The translations under genes were made by a program, and so were the position numbers. The notes beneath the pieces are model-generated. The model did not search any database, was not told where the DNA came from, and was given only the letters and a program-made list of their open reading frames with translations. A DNA stretch of 64,000 nucleotides from CAVRQM01 sp963732775 (GTDB lineage: Bacteria > Pseudomonadota > Alphaproteobacteria > Acetobacterales > Acetobacteraceae), in the NCBI GenBank assembly GCA_963732775.1, contig CAVTAR010000001.1, positions 372,001 through 436,000 on the forward strand, written 5' to 3'. Below are positions 20,820 to 29,842 of the stretch, in pieces; within the stretch, counting starts at the first letter, position 1, and every line of letters begins with the position of its first letter.

Positions 20820-21913
20820 GGACTCTCTCCGGTGTCGATCTCGTCGAGGCGGACTTCCCGCCGCTCGCGCAACGAGCGGTAGGCCGCGTCCACCAGCGCC
20901 ATGGTGCGGACGTTGTCGGCCGCCTCCAGTTCGGGTGGCGTTCCGGTGGCGAGCGCGTACTGGAGCTGTTCCATGACGCCCGCGAAGGCCTGCGGGAACC
21001 AGCGCGTCGGCCAGCGCGGCTCGACCCACTGGCCGGCCGTGTCGCGGCGCGAGGCGTAGCGCAGGGTGGACGGGCTGCCGTGCGGGTAGTCGGGCCAGCC
21101 GATGCTGCCTTGGGCCACGCCGTCGGTGCCCTCCATGCGCCACTTGATGTAGGTGTCGGACGCGAAGCCGGGCTCGCGCGGGCCGGCCCAGACATCCTCC
21201 AGCGTCACCGCGAGCGCGCCCGAGGCGAAGCGCAGCGCGGAGACGGTGATGCCGTCCGAGTGCGCGAAGCCGGTGCGCGGGTCGGTGCGCGCGGTGGTGC
21301 TGATGCACAGCGCCTCGCCGAGCAGGAAGCGCAGCACGTCGAGGTGATGGATGCCCATGTTGAGGATGGTCAGCCGGTCGTAGTCGGCCAGGAACGGCTG
21401 CCAGTGGGGCACGGCGCGCATCTCGATGGTCATCAGCACCGGCTGGCCGAGCGAGCCGCGTTGCATCACCTGCCGCAGCACCCGCATCGACTGGTCGAAG
21501 CGCATGTTCTGGTTGACCGACAGCAGTTTTCCGGCGCGCGCGGCGGCGGCAGCGAGGCGGGCCGCCTCGGGCGCGCCCATCGCCAGCGGCTTCTGCGCGA
21601 GGATGGCGCGCACGTGCGGCTGGGCGAGGGCATGGCGGATCAGCGCCGGCTGCTGGTCTGGCGGGAAGGCGATGTCGACGATGGCGACGCCCGGGTCCTC
21701 GATCAGTGCCCGCGGCGTGTCGTGGACGCGCGCGATGCCCCAGCGGCGCGCGACGGCGGCGGCGCGGGCGGGCGTGCGCGACGCGATTGCCACCACCGGG
21801 AAGCCGGCCTCGGCGTAGGCGGCGAGCTGCACGTCGGCCATGATGAAGCCGGCGCCGATGCAGCCGATCGGGATGTCGCGCGCGCGGATCGGCGCGTCCG
21901 GGACGAAGCCCAT
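20816..21913 (-). CDS. Gfo/Idh/MocA-family NAD(P)-dependent oxidoreductase
   Basis: About 365 residues from the ATG at 21913 (MGFVPDAPIRA). A longer open frame to 22006 has a poor upstream leader. The N-terminal Rossmann domain has IGCIGAGFIMADV and LAQKPLA, where the common EKP is QKP. The C-terminal substrate domain includes NMGIHHLDVLRFLLGE, where the His pair is usually catalytic. Members oxidise sugars or inositols at a secondary hydroxyl. The gene is divergent from the LacI regulator, 125 bases away, so that regulator probably controls both directions. Confidence 0.9.
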   Translation of the reverse strand: MGFVPDAPIRARDIPIGCIGAGFIMADVQLAAYAEAGFPVVAIASRTPARAAAVARRWGIARVHDTPRALIEDPGVAIVDIAFPPDQQPALIRHALAQPHVRAILAQKPLAMGAPEAARLAAAAARAGKLLSVNQNMRFDQSMRVLRQVMQRGSLGQPVLMTIEMRAVPHWQPFLADYDRLTILNMGIHHLDVLRFLLGEALCISTTARTDPRTGFAHSDGITVSALRFASGALAVTLEDVWAGPREPGFASDTYIKWRMEGTDGVAQGSIGWPDYPHGSPSTLRYASRRDTAGQWVEPRWPTRWFPQAFAGVMEQLQYALATGTPPELEAADNVRTMALVDAAYRSLRERREVRLDEIDTGESP

Positions 21914-22038
21914 CGCATCGCAGTCCGCCACGTCGCCCCCCGGCTTGATGGTTTCTGATGGCCTGTCGGTGTGATCGACGGTCTCACGGCTGCGTGGCGG
22001 TTGCAAGCCGGGCGGCGGTGTGCATGATGAGGCGATGA

Positions 22039-23100
22039 TTGACGGGTTCTGATGTGACGATCGCCGACGTCGCCGAGGCCGCCGGGGTCTCGTCCGCCAC
22101 CGTGGACCGCGTGCTGAACCGGCGCGCCGGCGTGCACGAGCGGACGCGCAGCCGGGTGATGCGGGCGGCCGAGAGCCTGGGCTATGTCGGCGACGGGGCC
22201 GCGCGGGCGGGCGCGCTGCGGCTGGCCTTCGTCGTGCCGGGCGGCGGCAACACGTTCCTCGGCGACCTCAGCCGCGCGTTGCAGTCGAGCGCCAGCGAGG
22301 CGGTCCGGGTCACGGTGCATCGGCTCGACATCTACCGCCCCGCAATCCTCGCCGCCGGCCTGCTCGACGTCGCCGCCGAGGCCGACGGGGTGGGGGTGGT
22401 GGCGCTCGACCACCCGGCGGTGCGCGAGGCGATGCGCAGCGTGGCGGCGCTCGGCAAGCCGATGGTGACGCTGGTGTCGGACATCTCCGACGTGCCGCGC
22501 GCCGCCTATGTGGGGATCGACAACCGGGCCGCGGGGCGCTTGGCCGGACAGCTGCTCGGCCGCCTGCTGCGCGCCCCGGCGGGACAGGTGGCGGCGGGAC
22601 GGGTGGCGCTGTTCGCGGGCTCGCTCAGCTATCGCGGCCACGAGGAGCGCGAGATGGGGTTCCGCCGCATCTGCGCCGAGGAGTTTCCCGGGTTGGCGGT
22701 GCTGCCGACGCGCGAGATCGAGGACGACGCGGCGCAGGCCTACGCGGCGGCGAGCGGCCTGCTGCGCGGGCACGACGCGCCGTGCGGCATCTACTGCCTG
22801 GGCGGCGGCGTGCGCGGCATCGCGCGTGCGCTCGACGAGTGCGGGCGGAGCGACGTGGTGTTCATCGCCCACGAGCTGACCGAGCACACGCGGCGCGGCC
22901 TCGTCTGCGGCACCATCGACGCGGTGATCGACCAGGACGCCGCGCACGAGGCGCGCTGCGCGGTGGCGCTGCTGGCGCGCGCGGTGCGGGGCGACGGCCT
23001 CGGGCGCGTGCGGCTGCTGCGGACCCAGGCGATCTTCCGCGAGAACATCCCCGACGCGACTGGACCACAGGCGGGCGGACCACAGGGAGCAGACCGATGA
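22039..23100 (+). CDS. LacI-family transcriptional regulator
   Basis: About 350 residues. The N-terminal helix-turn-helix is VTIADVAEAAGVSSATVDRVLNRR, the classic LacI hinge arrangement, and a periplasmic-binding-like ligand domain follows (about 60-335). The start may be TTG at 22039 or GTG at 22054. The GTG puts the helix-turn-helix right at the N-terminus, as in most family members. Its stop overlaps the dioxygenase start (ATGA), so it probably heads the plus-strand operon and senses the sugar carried by the nearby importer. Confidence 0.9.
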   Translation: MTGSDVTIADVAEAAGVSSATVDRVLNRRAGVHERTRSRVMRAAESLGYVGDGAARAGALRLAFVVPGGGNTFLGDLSRALQSSASEAVRVTVHRLDIYRPAILAAGLLDVAAEADGVGVVALDHPAVREAMRSVAALGKPMVTLVSDISDVPRAAYVGIDNRAAGRLAGQLLGRLLRAPAGQVAAGRVALFAGSLSYRGHEEREMGFRRICAEEFPGLAVLPTREIEDDAAQAYAAASGLLRGHDAPCGIYCLGGGVRGIARALDECGRSDVVFIAHELTEHTRRGLVCGTIDAVIDQDAAHEARCAVALLARAVRGDGLGRVRLLRTQAIFRENIPDATGPQAGGPQGADR

Positions 23101-23927
23101 CCTATCCGCGCATCGACGAACACGACCGGGCGGCGTTCGACCGCGACGGCTACGTGAGCAAGCCGGGCTTCTTCGATGCCGAGGAGGTGGCCTTGCTGCG
23201 CCACGCGATCGCCACCGACCCGGCCATCGCGGCCAACGTCACCCGCCTCGACGACAGCAAGGGGGCATCGACGGAACTCGCGCTGTGGAATCATCCGGGC
23301 GACGACCTGTTCGGCATGGTCGCCCGCAGCGCCCGCGTGGTGGACGGCATGGAGACGCTGCTACGCGGCGCTGTGTACCACTACCACAGCAAGCTCACGA
23401 TGAAGCGCCCGCGGGTCGGCGGCGCCTGGGACTGGCACCAGGATTACGGCTACTGGTACAACAACGGCTGCCTGTTCCCGGACATGGCCAGCGTGTTCAT
23501 CGCAGTCGATCCGTCGCGGCGCGAGAACGGCTGCCTGGAGGTGCTGCGCGGCAGCCACCGGATGGGCCGCATCGACCACGGCCGCGTCGGCGGCCAGACC
23601 GGCGCGGACGCGGCGCGGGTGGAAGAGGCGATGCGGCGCCTGGAGCACGTGTTCTGCGAGATGGACCCGGGCGACGCGCTGTTCTTCCACGGCAACACGC
23701 TGCACTCCTCGTCGCAGAACGTCTCCGCGCAGTCGCGCAACGTGCTGCTCTGCTGCTACAACCGCGTCGACAACGACCCGTACAAGGACCATCATCACCC
23801 GCGCGTGACCGCGCTGCACAAGGTCGATGACGGGGCGATCAAGCGGGCGGGGCCGACCACGTCCGGCGCCGCGCGCGACTTTTACCGGGCGGCGGAGGAT
23901 GCGACGATCGCGACCTCGGCCGCCTGA
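23097..23927 (+). CDS. Phytanoyl-CoA dioxygenase-family protein
   Basis: 276-residue 2-oxoglutarate- and iron(II)-dependent dioxygenase. The iron-binding His and Asp are in WDWHQDYGYWY, the second His is in NTLHSSSQN, and the Arg for 2-oxoglutarate follows in QSRNVLLCCYN. In the family it would hydroxylate an unactivated carbon of a small molecule. It is translationally coupled to the LacI gene and precedes a sugar importer. This suggests that the imported compound or a related cyclitol is oxidised, which is an inference from position only. Confidence 0.88.
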   Translation: MTYPRIDEHDRAAFDRDGYVSKPGFFDAEEVALLRHAIATDPAIAANVTRLDDSKGASTELALWNHPGDDLFGMVARSARVVDGMETLLRGAVYHYHSKLTMKRPRVGGAWDWHQDYGYWYNNGCLFPDMASVFIAVDPSRRENGCLEVLRGSHRMGRIDHGRVGGQTGADAARVEEAMRRLEHVFCEMDPGDALFFHGNTLHSSSQNVSAQSRNVLLCCYNRVDNDPYKDHHHPRVTALHKVDDGAIKRAGPTTSGAARDFYRAAEDATIATSAA

Positions 23928-23962
23928 TGCGGCGATTGTCAGCTCGGCCGCCTCATGCGGCG
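23915..23962. repeat. Imperfect direct repeat at the dioxygenase stop
   Basis: A 20-base unit beginning CTCGGCCGCCTGATGCGGCG (23915-23934) recurs with one mismatch at 23943-23962. The first copy contains the TGA stop of the dioxygenase gene. Confidence 0.6.
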
Positions 23963-24060
23963 GCGGGCGCAACAGGACTGGCCCTGGACCCCGCTGCCGG
24001 TGGGGTTCCCACAACGACGGCATCGGCGTGGCCGGTGCCGCACCAAAGGAGGACGAGCGC

Positions 24061-24986
24061 ATGTTGAAGAAGTCTTGCTGGCCTGCTGCTGCGTGTCGCT
24101 GGCCATGGCGGCGCGGGCCGACGCCAAGACGTTCTACTGGATCTCGCACGGCTCGCCGGCCGACCCGGTGTGGACCTACTTCCTGGCCGGTGCCGAGCAA
24201 TGGGCCAGGGACACCGGCAACACCGTCAAGACCTCGTTCCACAGCGGCGACGTGGCCGCCCAGCAGGAAGCGGAGCGCGCCGCCATCGCCGCCCACGCGG
24301 ACGGCATCGTGACCAGCAGCCCCGATCCCGGCAGCCTGGTCGAGATCGCCCACGAGGCCAACGCGGCGCACATCCCGATCATCAACTTCAACACGCCGGA
24401 CCCGAAGGCGAGCTTCAACGCCTATGTCGGCGGCGACAACATGGTGTTCGGCCGCAACTGGGCGCAGTACCTGGTCGACCACAAGCTGCTGAAGTCCGGC
24501 GACTTCGTGTGGATGCCGGTGGAGGTGCCGGGCGCCACCTATGGCGTGCAGGAGGAGGCCGGGGCCGCCAGCGTGCTGAAGCCCGCCGGCGTCACCTGGG
24601 AGGTGACGGACAACACGCTCGACCAGGCCGAGATCATCAGCCGCATGACCGACTACCTGACCGCCAACCGCAAGCGGATCAAGGCGATCATCTGCCTGGG
24701 CGACCTGGTCGACGGCAGCATCAAGCGGGTGTTCGACCAGGTCGGCGTGAAGCCGGGCGAGATCGCCGTGATCGGCTGGGGCGACTCGCTCGACACCACG
24801 CAGGAGGTGATGCAGGGCTACGTGGTGGCGGCGCAATGGCAGGACCCGCAGGCGACCAGCTACGTCGCGCTGTCGCTGGCGGCGATGGCGGCCGGCGGCA
24901 TCCCGCCCGGGTTCAACGTCATCACCGGCGCGCTGTACGACAAGACCAGCGCGGCGACCTTCGACCGGATCCTGTCGGCCAAGTAG
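24061..24986 (+). CDS. Sugar ABC transporter substrate-binding protein, with a frameshift in the signal region
   Basis: Periplasmic binding protein of the ribose type (Peripla_BP_4 fold), about 308 residues. The ATG at 24061 gives MLKK, after which the frame must shift near 24074 to continue as VLLACCCVSLAMAARADAKTF, a normal signal peptide cleaved near ARAD. The mature part has KTFYWISHGSPADPVWTYF, then DGIVTSSPDP, GDNMVFGRNW and VIGWGDSLDTTQEV, typical of sugar-binding CUT2 members. If the shift is real, translation could only begin at a later ATG. It is followed by the permease and ATPase genes. Confidence 0.88.
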
Positions 24987-25064
24987 CCGGCGCGGGCATC
25001 CGGCGCGCCCGGATGCCCGCCGCCCCGTCGCACCGAGCGCCGCCAGAGAGGATCATCACCGCCA

Positions 25065-26051
25065 GTGGAACATCGCTCGCTTCTGCAGCGCCTGGTCGCA
25101 CGCCCGGAGTTCGGGCCATTCGTGCTGCTGGCCGTGGAGATCGTGACGTTCGGCGCCATCAACGCAGACTTCGTCTCGCCGCTGAACGTCAGCAACACGC
25201 TGGCCTTCACGGTCGAGCTGGGCCTGATCGCGCTGGCGATGACGCTGCTGATGACCGCCGGCGAGTTCGACCTCTCGGTCGGCTCGCTGTTCGGCTTCTC
25301 GCCGGTGCTGATGTGGACGCTGCACAACGGCGGCGGCGTCTCGCTCGAGCTGTCGTTCCTGGCGGCCCTCGGGCTGGCGGCGGTGATCGGCTTCGTCAAC
25401 GGCTGGTTCGTGACGCGGCTGCGGATCCCGTCGTTCCTGGTGACGCTCGGGATGCTGCTGGTGGTGCGGGGCACGGCGCTGTTCGTGACCAACGGCTTTC
25501 CGCAGCGCACCTGGAGCGCCGGCGGCGACTGGCTGGCGCAGGCGCTGGCGGGCGAGTTCTTCGTCGGCTCGTTCCGCGTCTACATGTCGCTGTTCTGGTT
25601 CGCCGCGGCGGCGGCCGTGCTCGGCTACGTGCTGACGCGCACCAAGATCGGCAACTGGATCCAGGCCGCGGGCGGCAACCCGGGGGCGGCGCGCGCCCGC
25701 GGCGTGGACGTGGACGCGACCAAGGTGGGGCTGTTCGTGCTGTCGGCGGTGATGGCCGCGCTGGCCGGGGTCATCAGCTCGATCCGCACCTCGGCGGCCA
25801 ACCCGAACAGCGGCACCGGCTACGAGCTGGAGGTGATCGCGATGGTGGTGATCGGCGGCACCGCGCTGACCGGCGGGCGCGGCACCATCATCGGCACCGT
25901 GCTGGGCGTGCTGATCCTGCGGGTGATGCGCAACGGCATCGTGCTGATCGGGGTGCCGGGCCTGGCCTACAACATCTTCATCGGCGCCATCATCCTGGGC
26001 ATGATGGCGCTGCATTCGGGGCTGGAACGCCGCCACAATTCGGGGACGTAG
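25065..26051 (+). CDS. Sugar ABC transporter permease (CUT2 / RbsC type)
   Basis: 328-residue inner-membrane protein with eight to ten hydrophobic segments and a GTG start. Family signatures include ALAMTLLMTAGEFDLSVGS, RLRIPSFLVTLGMLL, AAGGNPGAARARGVDV and VIGGTALTGGRGTI, which match the RbsC/FrcC permeases. It works with the preceding binding protein and the following single-domain ATPase. The gap to the ATPase is one base. Confidence 0.93.
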   Translation: MEHRSLLQRLVARPEFGPFVLLAVEIVTFGAINADFVSPLNVSNTLAFTVELGLIALAMTLLMTAGEFDLSVGSLFGFSPVLMWTLHNGGGVSLELSFLAALGLAAVIGFVNGWFVTRLRIPSFLVTLGMLLVVRGTALFVTNGFPQRTWSAGGDWLAQALAGEFFVGSFRVYMSLFWFAAAAAVLGYVLTRTKIGNWIQAAGGNPGAARARGVDVDATKVGLFVLSAVMAALAGVISSIRTSAANPNSGTGYELEVIAMVVIGGTALTGGRGTIIGTVLGVLILRVMRNGIVLIGVPGLAYNIFIGAIILGMMALHSGLERRHNSGT

Positions 26052-26052
26052 C

Positions 26053-26796
26053 ATGGCGGAGCCGCTGATCCGGATGCAGAACGTCCGCAAGTCCTATGGC
26101 CGCGTCCAGGCGCTGGAGGACGCGACGCTGAGCGTCGGCGACCGGGAGATCGTCGGCCTGCTCGGCGACAACGGGGCCGGCAAGTCGACCCTGATCAAGG
26201 TGCTGTCGGGCGCCGTCCGGCTCAGCGGCGGGGAGATCTTCGTGCGCGGCAGGAAGGTCGACATCCGCAGCACGACCGACGCCATCGCGCTCGGGATCGA
26301 GACGATCTACCAGGATTCCGCGCTGGTCGGCCAGCTTTCGATCGCGCGCAACCTGTTCCTCGGGCGCGAGCCGCTGCGCCGGCCGCGCTTCCTGAACCGC
26401 CTGGACGACGCCACCATGGAGGCGGTGGCGCGCACGCTGCTGCAGCGGGTGGGGATCAGCAAGGACATCCCGCCGGGCACGCCGATCGCCGCACTGTCCG
26501 GCGGCGAGCGGCAGGCGGTGGCGATCGCGCGCGCGATGCATTTCGAGAGCGACCTCATCATCCTGGACGAGCCGACCAACAACCTGGGCGTCGCCGAGAC
26601 CCAGGGGGTGCTGCGCTTCGTGCGTGGCGCGCGCAACTCCGGGCACTCCTGCATCTTCATCGCCCACAACATCCACCACGTGTTCCAGGTGGTCGACCGC
26701 ATCGTGGTGATGCGCCGCGGCCGGGTGGTGGCCGACGACATCGACCCGCGCCGGAGCAGCGTCGAGCAGGTGGAGCGCGTCATCACCGGGGACTGA
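26053..26796 (+). CDS. Sugar ABC transporter ATP-binding protein (half-length, FrcA type)
   Basis: 247-residue ATPase with one nucleotide-binding domain rather than the fused two domains of RbsA. It resembles FrcA of the fructose importer FrcBCA in this respect. Walker A is GDNGAGKSTL (about residues 37-46), the Q-loop is in IETIYQD, the signature is LSGGERQAVAIARAM, Walker B is LIILDEPTNNLG and the switch His is in IAHNIHHV. All catalytic residues are present, so it probably works as a homodimer. The substrate is likely a sugar or polyol and is not fixed by the sequence. Confidence 0.92.
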   Translation: MAEPLIRMQNVRKSYGRVQALEDATLSVGDREIVGLLGDNGAGKSTLIKVLSGAVRLSGGEIFVRGRKVDIRSTTDAIALGIETIYQDSALVGQLSIARNLFLGREPLRRPRFLNRLDDATMEAVARTLLQRVGISKDIPPGTPIAALSGGERQAVAIARAMHFESDLIILDEPTNNLGVAETQGVLRFVRGARNSGHSCIFIAHNIHHVFQVVDRIVVMRRGRVVADDIDPRRSSVEQVERVITGD

Positions 26797-26901
26797 GCGC
26801 GGGCCTCGCCGACGCTCTCGCGCTGCCGGATGGCGAGGCCACAAGCTCGGCGACAGGCGGCAGCAGATCCGGTCTCGCGCCGGGGCGTGCGGCATCATAG
26901 G

Positions 26902-27639
26902 ATGTCATCATACCACTGGGCCAAAGCGCTGCTGGAACGCATGGATGCCATCCCCCGCCGGAAACTGTATCAGGACGTGCTGGACCGGCTGGTGGCCGCG
27001 ATCTCCAGCGCCGAGTTCCCACCAGGCTCGCAACTGCCGTCGGAGCGCGAGCTGATGCTGCGCTACGGCGTCGGCCGCCCGGCGATCCGCGAGGCGATGC
27101 TGACGCTGCAGCAATGGGGCCTCATCCGCATCAGCCACGGCGAGCGAGCGCGGGTCGTCAGCCCGACGCCCGACAGCATCATCGACCAGGTCTCCGGCGC
27201 CATGGTCTCGATGCTGGCCAGCGACCCTCGCGGCCTCGAGAACCTCAAGGAGGCGCGCATCCTGCTGGAGACCGGCCTCGTGCGCCTGGCGGTGCGCCGC
27301 GCCACCAGCGCGCACCTCGCGGCGCTGGACGAGGCGCAGCGCGTGCTGGCCGCGGCGAGCGGCGACCCGGCGCGGTTCGTTGCCGCCGACATGGCCTTTC
27401 ACGGACTGATCGCCGACATCTCCGGCAACACCATCATCGCGGCCACGACGCGCGGCATGCTGGCTTGGCTCAGCCGCTTCAAGACCGATCTCGTCTCGGT
27501 GCGCGGCGCCGAGCGCATCACCATCGCCGAGCACGACCGCATCCGCCGCGCCATTGCCGCCGGCGACCCGGACACGGCGGCGGCGGCGATGACCGCGCAC
27601 CTCACCCGCGCCAACATGCTCTATCTCTCGATGGGGTGA
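26902..27639 (+). CDS. GntR-family (FadR subfamily) transcriptional regulator
   Basis: 245 residues. The winged helix-turn-helix (about 20-85) has LPSERELMLRYGVGRPAIREAML. The C-terminal helical FCD ligand domain has RILLETGLVRLAVRR, and its metal-binding His and Asp residues lie around AADMAFHGLIADIS and EHDRIRRAI. The ATG at 26902 follows a short gap with two copies of CATCATA. It lies directly upstream of the YcaO operon and directly downstream of the sugar importer, in the same direction. It could regulate either or both. Confidence 0.92.
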   Translation: MSSYHWAKALLERMDAIPRRKLYQDVLDRLVAAISSAEFPPGSQLPSERELMLRYGVGRPAIREAMLTLQQWGLIRISHGERARVVSPTPDSIIDQVSGAMVSMLASDPRGLENLKEARILLETGLVRLAVRRATSAHLAALDEAQRVLAAASGDPARFVAADMAFHGLIADISGNTIIAATTRGMLAWLSRFKTDLVSVRGAERITIAEHDRIRRAIAAGDPDTAAAAMTAHLTRANMLYLSMG

Positions 27640-27794
27640 GGCCAGCGCCGGATGGCCGCGGGCGCTGATCGCGCGGTCCGCAGCCCGCCGCGTCCACGCT
27701 GGTCGGCCGTCTCGCGTTAATGTGAGGCGGCCGCGGCGGCGACGGCGGCGCTGGCTGGTTCACAGGAAGCGAACGCGCCCGACTTACCGCCGTG

Positions 27795-28697
27795 ATGTTC
27801 GGGTGCGGGGATACGCCGGCCGGAGGCGCCGTCACCGTCGGAGAGGTTGCCCGGTTGCTGGGCGACGTCGCCGTGCTGAAGCGCGTGCGCCGCGCCGGCA
27901 CGGAGCGGTCCGCGGCCGAACTGCTGTTCCTGGAATGCTGGGCCCGCCTGTGCGCCGGCGAGGCGGCCGGGCAGGTGGCCGGGCGCGGCTGCGGCGAGGC
28001 GCTGGCCGGTGCGCGGCTGGGGATGCTGGATGCCGGGCAGCGCCGGGCGCTCGGCGTGCCGCCCACGGTCGCGCGCGCGGCGCTCGGGCAGAGCGGCCAG
28101 CCTTGGGTGGACCTATTCGGCGATGCGCTCGACGATGCCGGGCCGGGCGAGGCGGCACCGCCGCCGGTTGCCGAGAGGCTGTGCCGGCAGCCGCGGGCGG
28201 GGGCGACCCGTCCCGGCCATCGCCGGCTGGTGCTGTGGCCGGCGGAAAGCCACGGCGACCATTGCCTGCTGGTCGCCGTGGGCGGCGCAATGCTGGCGGC
28301 CGCGTGGGGCTGCGACACCTCGGTCGCGTTCCTCGCCGGGCTTGCGCACCATCTGCACAATGCGCGCCTGCCCGACATCGGCTTCGAGGGCGAGGTGCTG
28401 CTGGGAGACGCGCTGGAGCCGTTGGTCGCGCGGCTCCGCGCCGATGAACTCGCGGCCTTGCCGCGCCCGCTCGCGGCCGCCATCGAGCAGGCGCTCGACC
28501 GCACCCGCGATGCGCAGACGCCCGAGGGACGGGCGTTCCACGCCGCCGACGTGATCGACCGCGTGCAGGAGGTCCACGTCCACGCCGCCGCCGCGGCCTT
28601 CCGCCCGGAACAGGCGCTGCACGACCTGGACCTGGTGCATCCGGGTCCGCTGCAAGCCTACCAGCAGGCTGTGCTGCGCGACGCGGGGCTCGGGTGA
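27795..28697 (+). CDS. HD-domain-like protein, first gene of the YcaO operon
   Basis: 300-residue protein. A helical N-terminal half (about 1-140) has no recognised domain. The second half resembles HD-type phosphohydrolases: ESHGDHCLLVA (His about 153 and 156), then AGLAHHLHNARLPDIGF, then FHAADVIDRVQ (Asp about 252 or 255). In true HD proteins the second motif reads His-Asp. Here it reads His-His, so the metal site is atypical or built differently. The ATG at 27795 follows a 155-base gap after the GntR gene. The stop overlaps the methyltransferase start as GTGA. Its function in the pathway is not known. Confidence 0.75.
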   Translation: MFGCGDTPAGGAVTVGEVARLLGDVAVLKRVRRAGTERSAAELLFLECWARLCAGEAAGQVAGRGCGEALAGARLGMLDAGQRRALGVPPTVARAALGQSGQPWVDLFGDALDDAGPGEAAPPPVAERLCRQPRAGATRPGHRRLVLWPAESHGDHCLLVAVGGAMLAAAWGCDTSVAFLAGLAHHLHNARLPDIGFEGEVLLGDALEPLVARLRADELAALPRPLAAAIEQALDRTRDAQTPEGRAFHAADVIDRVQEVHVHAAAAAFRPEQALHDLDLVHPGPLQAYQQAVLRDAGLG

Positions 28698-29842
28698 GCG
28701 CGCGGTCCGGACTGCGCAGCCCGACCACCGGCGCGATGCTGCGGCCAGCGGGCGAGCACGCGCTGGCGGCGCCAGGCGAGCGCTGGCCGGTGGTGGACGG
28801 GATCGCCTTCCTGCGGGTCGGGCGGGAGGCGCTGGTCGCGCGCTGCCTCGCGGCGCTCGATGCCGGCGACCTGGCCGAGGCGACCGCGCTGCTGTTGCAG
28901 GACCGTGACGACTGGGCGCCGGGCGAGCCGCCCGCCCTCGATGCCTGCCGCGACCTGGTGCGCCGCCGCGACGCGCTCGGGTTCCGCGAGGCGATGCAGC
29001 GGCTGAGCTTCGGTCCGGTCGGCGACTACCTCGCCTATCGCTGGTCCGACCCGACGTTCCTGTCCGGCCTCGCGCTGGCCGAGGCGTACTGGACGGAGCG
29101 GCCGCGCGTGCTGGAGGTGGCGTGCGGCACGGGCGCGTTCCTGCGCAGCTTCATCCCGCACGCGGCCGCCGTCACCGGTGCCGACGTGGTGTTCTCGAAA
29201 CTCTGGCTCGCGCGGCATTACGTGGCGCCGGCGGCGCGGCTGCTCTGCTTCGACGTCGGCGCCCCATGGCCGCTGCCGCCCGGCGCGGCCGACATCGCGT
29301 TCTGCCACGACGCCTTCTACTTCCTTCCCGACAAGTCGCGCGTTGCGACAGCACTGTTCGCCTCGGTAGGACGGCAGGGGCGCGTGCTCGTCGGGCACGT
29401 GCACAACCGGGCGGCGGCGAACCACTCTGCCGGCGATCCCGTCACGGTGGCCGACCTCGCGGCGCTGTTCCCGGGCGCGGCGCTGTTCGACGACGCCGAG
29501 CTGACCCGTGCCCTGGTGGAGCGGCGCGCGCCGGCGCCGGCGGGCCAGGACGCGCTCGCGACCGTGCCGGCGCTGTCCGCCGCGTGCGCCCCCGTCCCGC
29601 CGGGCGCGTTGCGGGGGCTGCTGGACCTGCCGCCGCCTGGCGCGGAGCTGCGGCGCAATCCGCTGTATGTCGGCGGCGCGCGCGCGACGTTGCGCTTTCC
29701 GTCGGCGCGCTACGCCGCCGAATACGCGGCCTCGATCACCTGCCCCGCCGAGGTGGAAGCGCCGCTGGCGGCCGTGGCGACGGGCGCCGACGACGAGCTG
29801 GTGCGCACCCGCGTGCTGGTCGACTTGCCGGTGCGCTGGTGA
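28694..29842 (+). CDS. Class I SAM-dependent methyltransferase with Trm112-like N-terminus
   Basis: 382 residues with a GTG start. The first 40 or so residues (LRSPTTGAML, then WPVVDGIAFLRVG) look like the small Trm112/YcaR-type domain, but the zinc cysteines are missing. The Rossmann methyltransferase core begins about residue 135, with motif I VLEVACGTGAFL, an acidic residue in TGADVVFSK and post-I IAFCHDAFYFLPD. A C-terminal extension of about 150 residues is not recognised. It may methylate a hydroxyl, amine or carboxyl of the pathway product. It overlaps the neighbouring genes by four bases on each side. Confidence 0.85.
   Translation: MSARSGLRSPTTGAMLRPAGEHALAAPGERWPVVDGIAFLRVGREALVARCLAALDAGDLAEATALLLQDRDDWAPGEPPALDACRDLVRRRDALGFREAMQRLSFGPVGDYLAYRWSDPTFLSGLALAEAYWTERPRVLEVACGTGAFLRSFIPHAAAVTGADVVFSKLWLARHYVAPAARLLCFDVGAPWPLPPGAADIAFCHDAFYFLPDKSRVATALFASVGRQGRVLVGHVHNRAAANHSAGDPVTVADLAALFPGAALFDDAELTRALVERRAPAPAGQDALATVPALSAACAPVPPGALRGLLDLPPPGAELRRNPLYVGGARATLRFPSARYAAEYAASITCPAEVEAPLAAVATGADDELVRTRVLVDLPVRW

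Noticed and set aside
26881..26922. Two CATCATA copies ahead of the GntR gene as an operator
   Set aside because: They are direct rather than inverted repeats and overlap the start codon. They do not match the TGGTNNTACCA-like operators of the FadR group, so I did not annotate them.
27640..27794. Possible precursor peptide for the YcaO protein upstream of the HD gene
   Set aside because: The only open frame of note is an arginine-rich shadow of the HD gene. No start with ribosome site, leader and core pattern was found.
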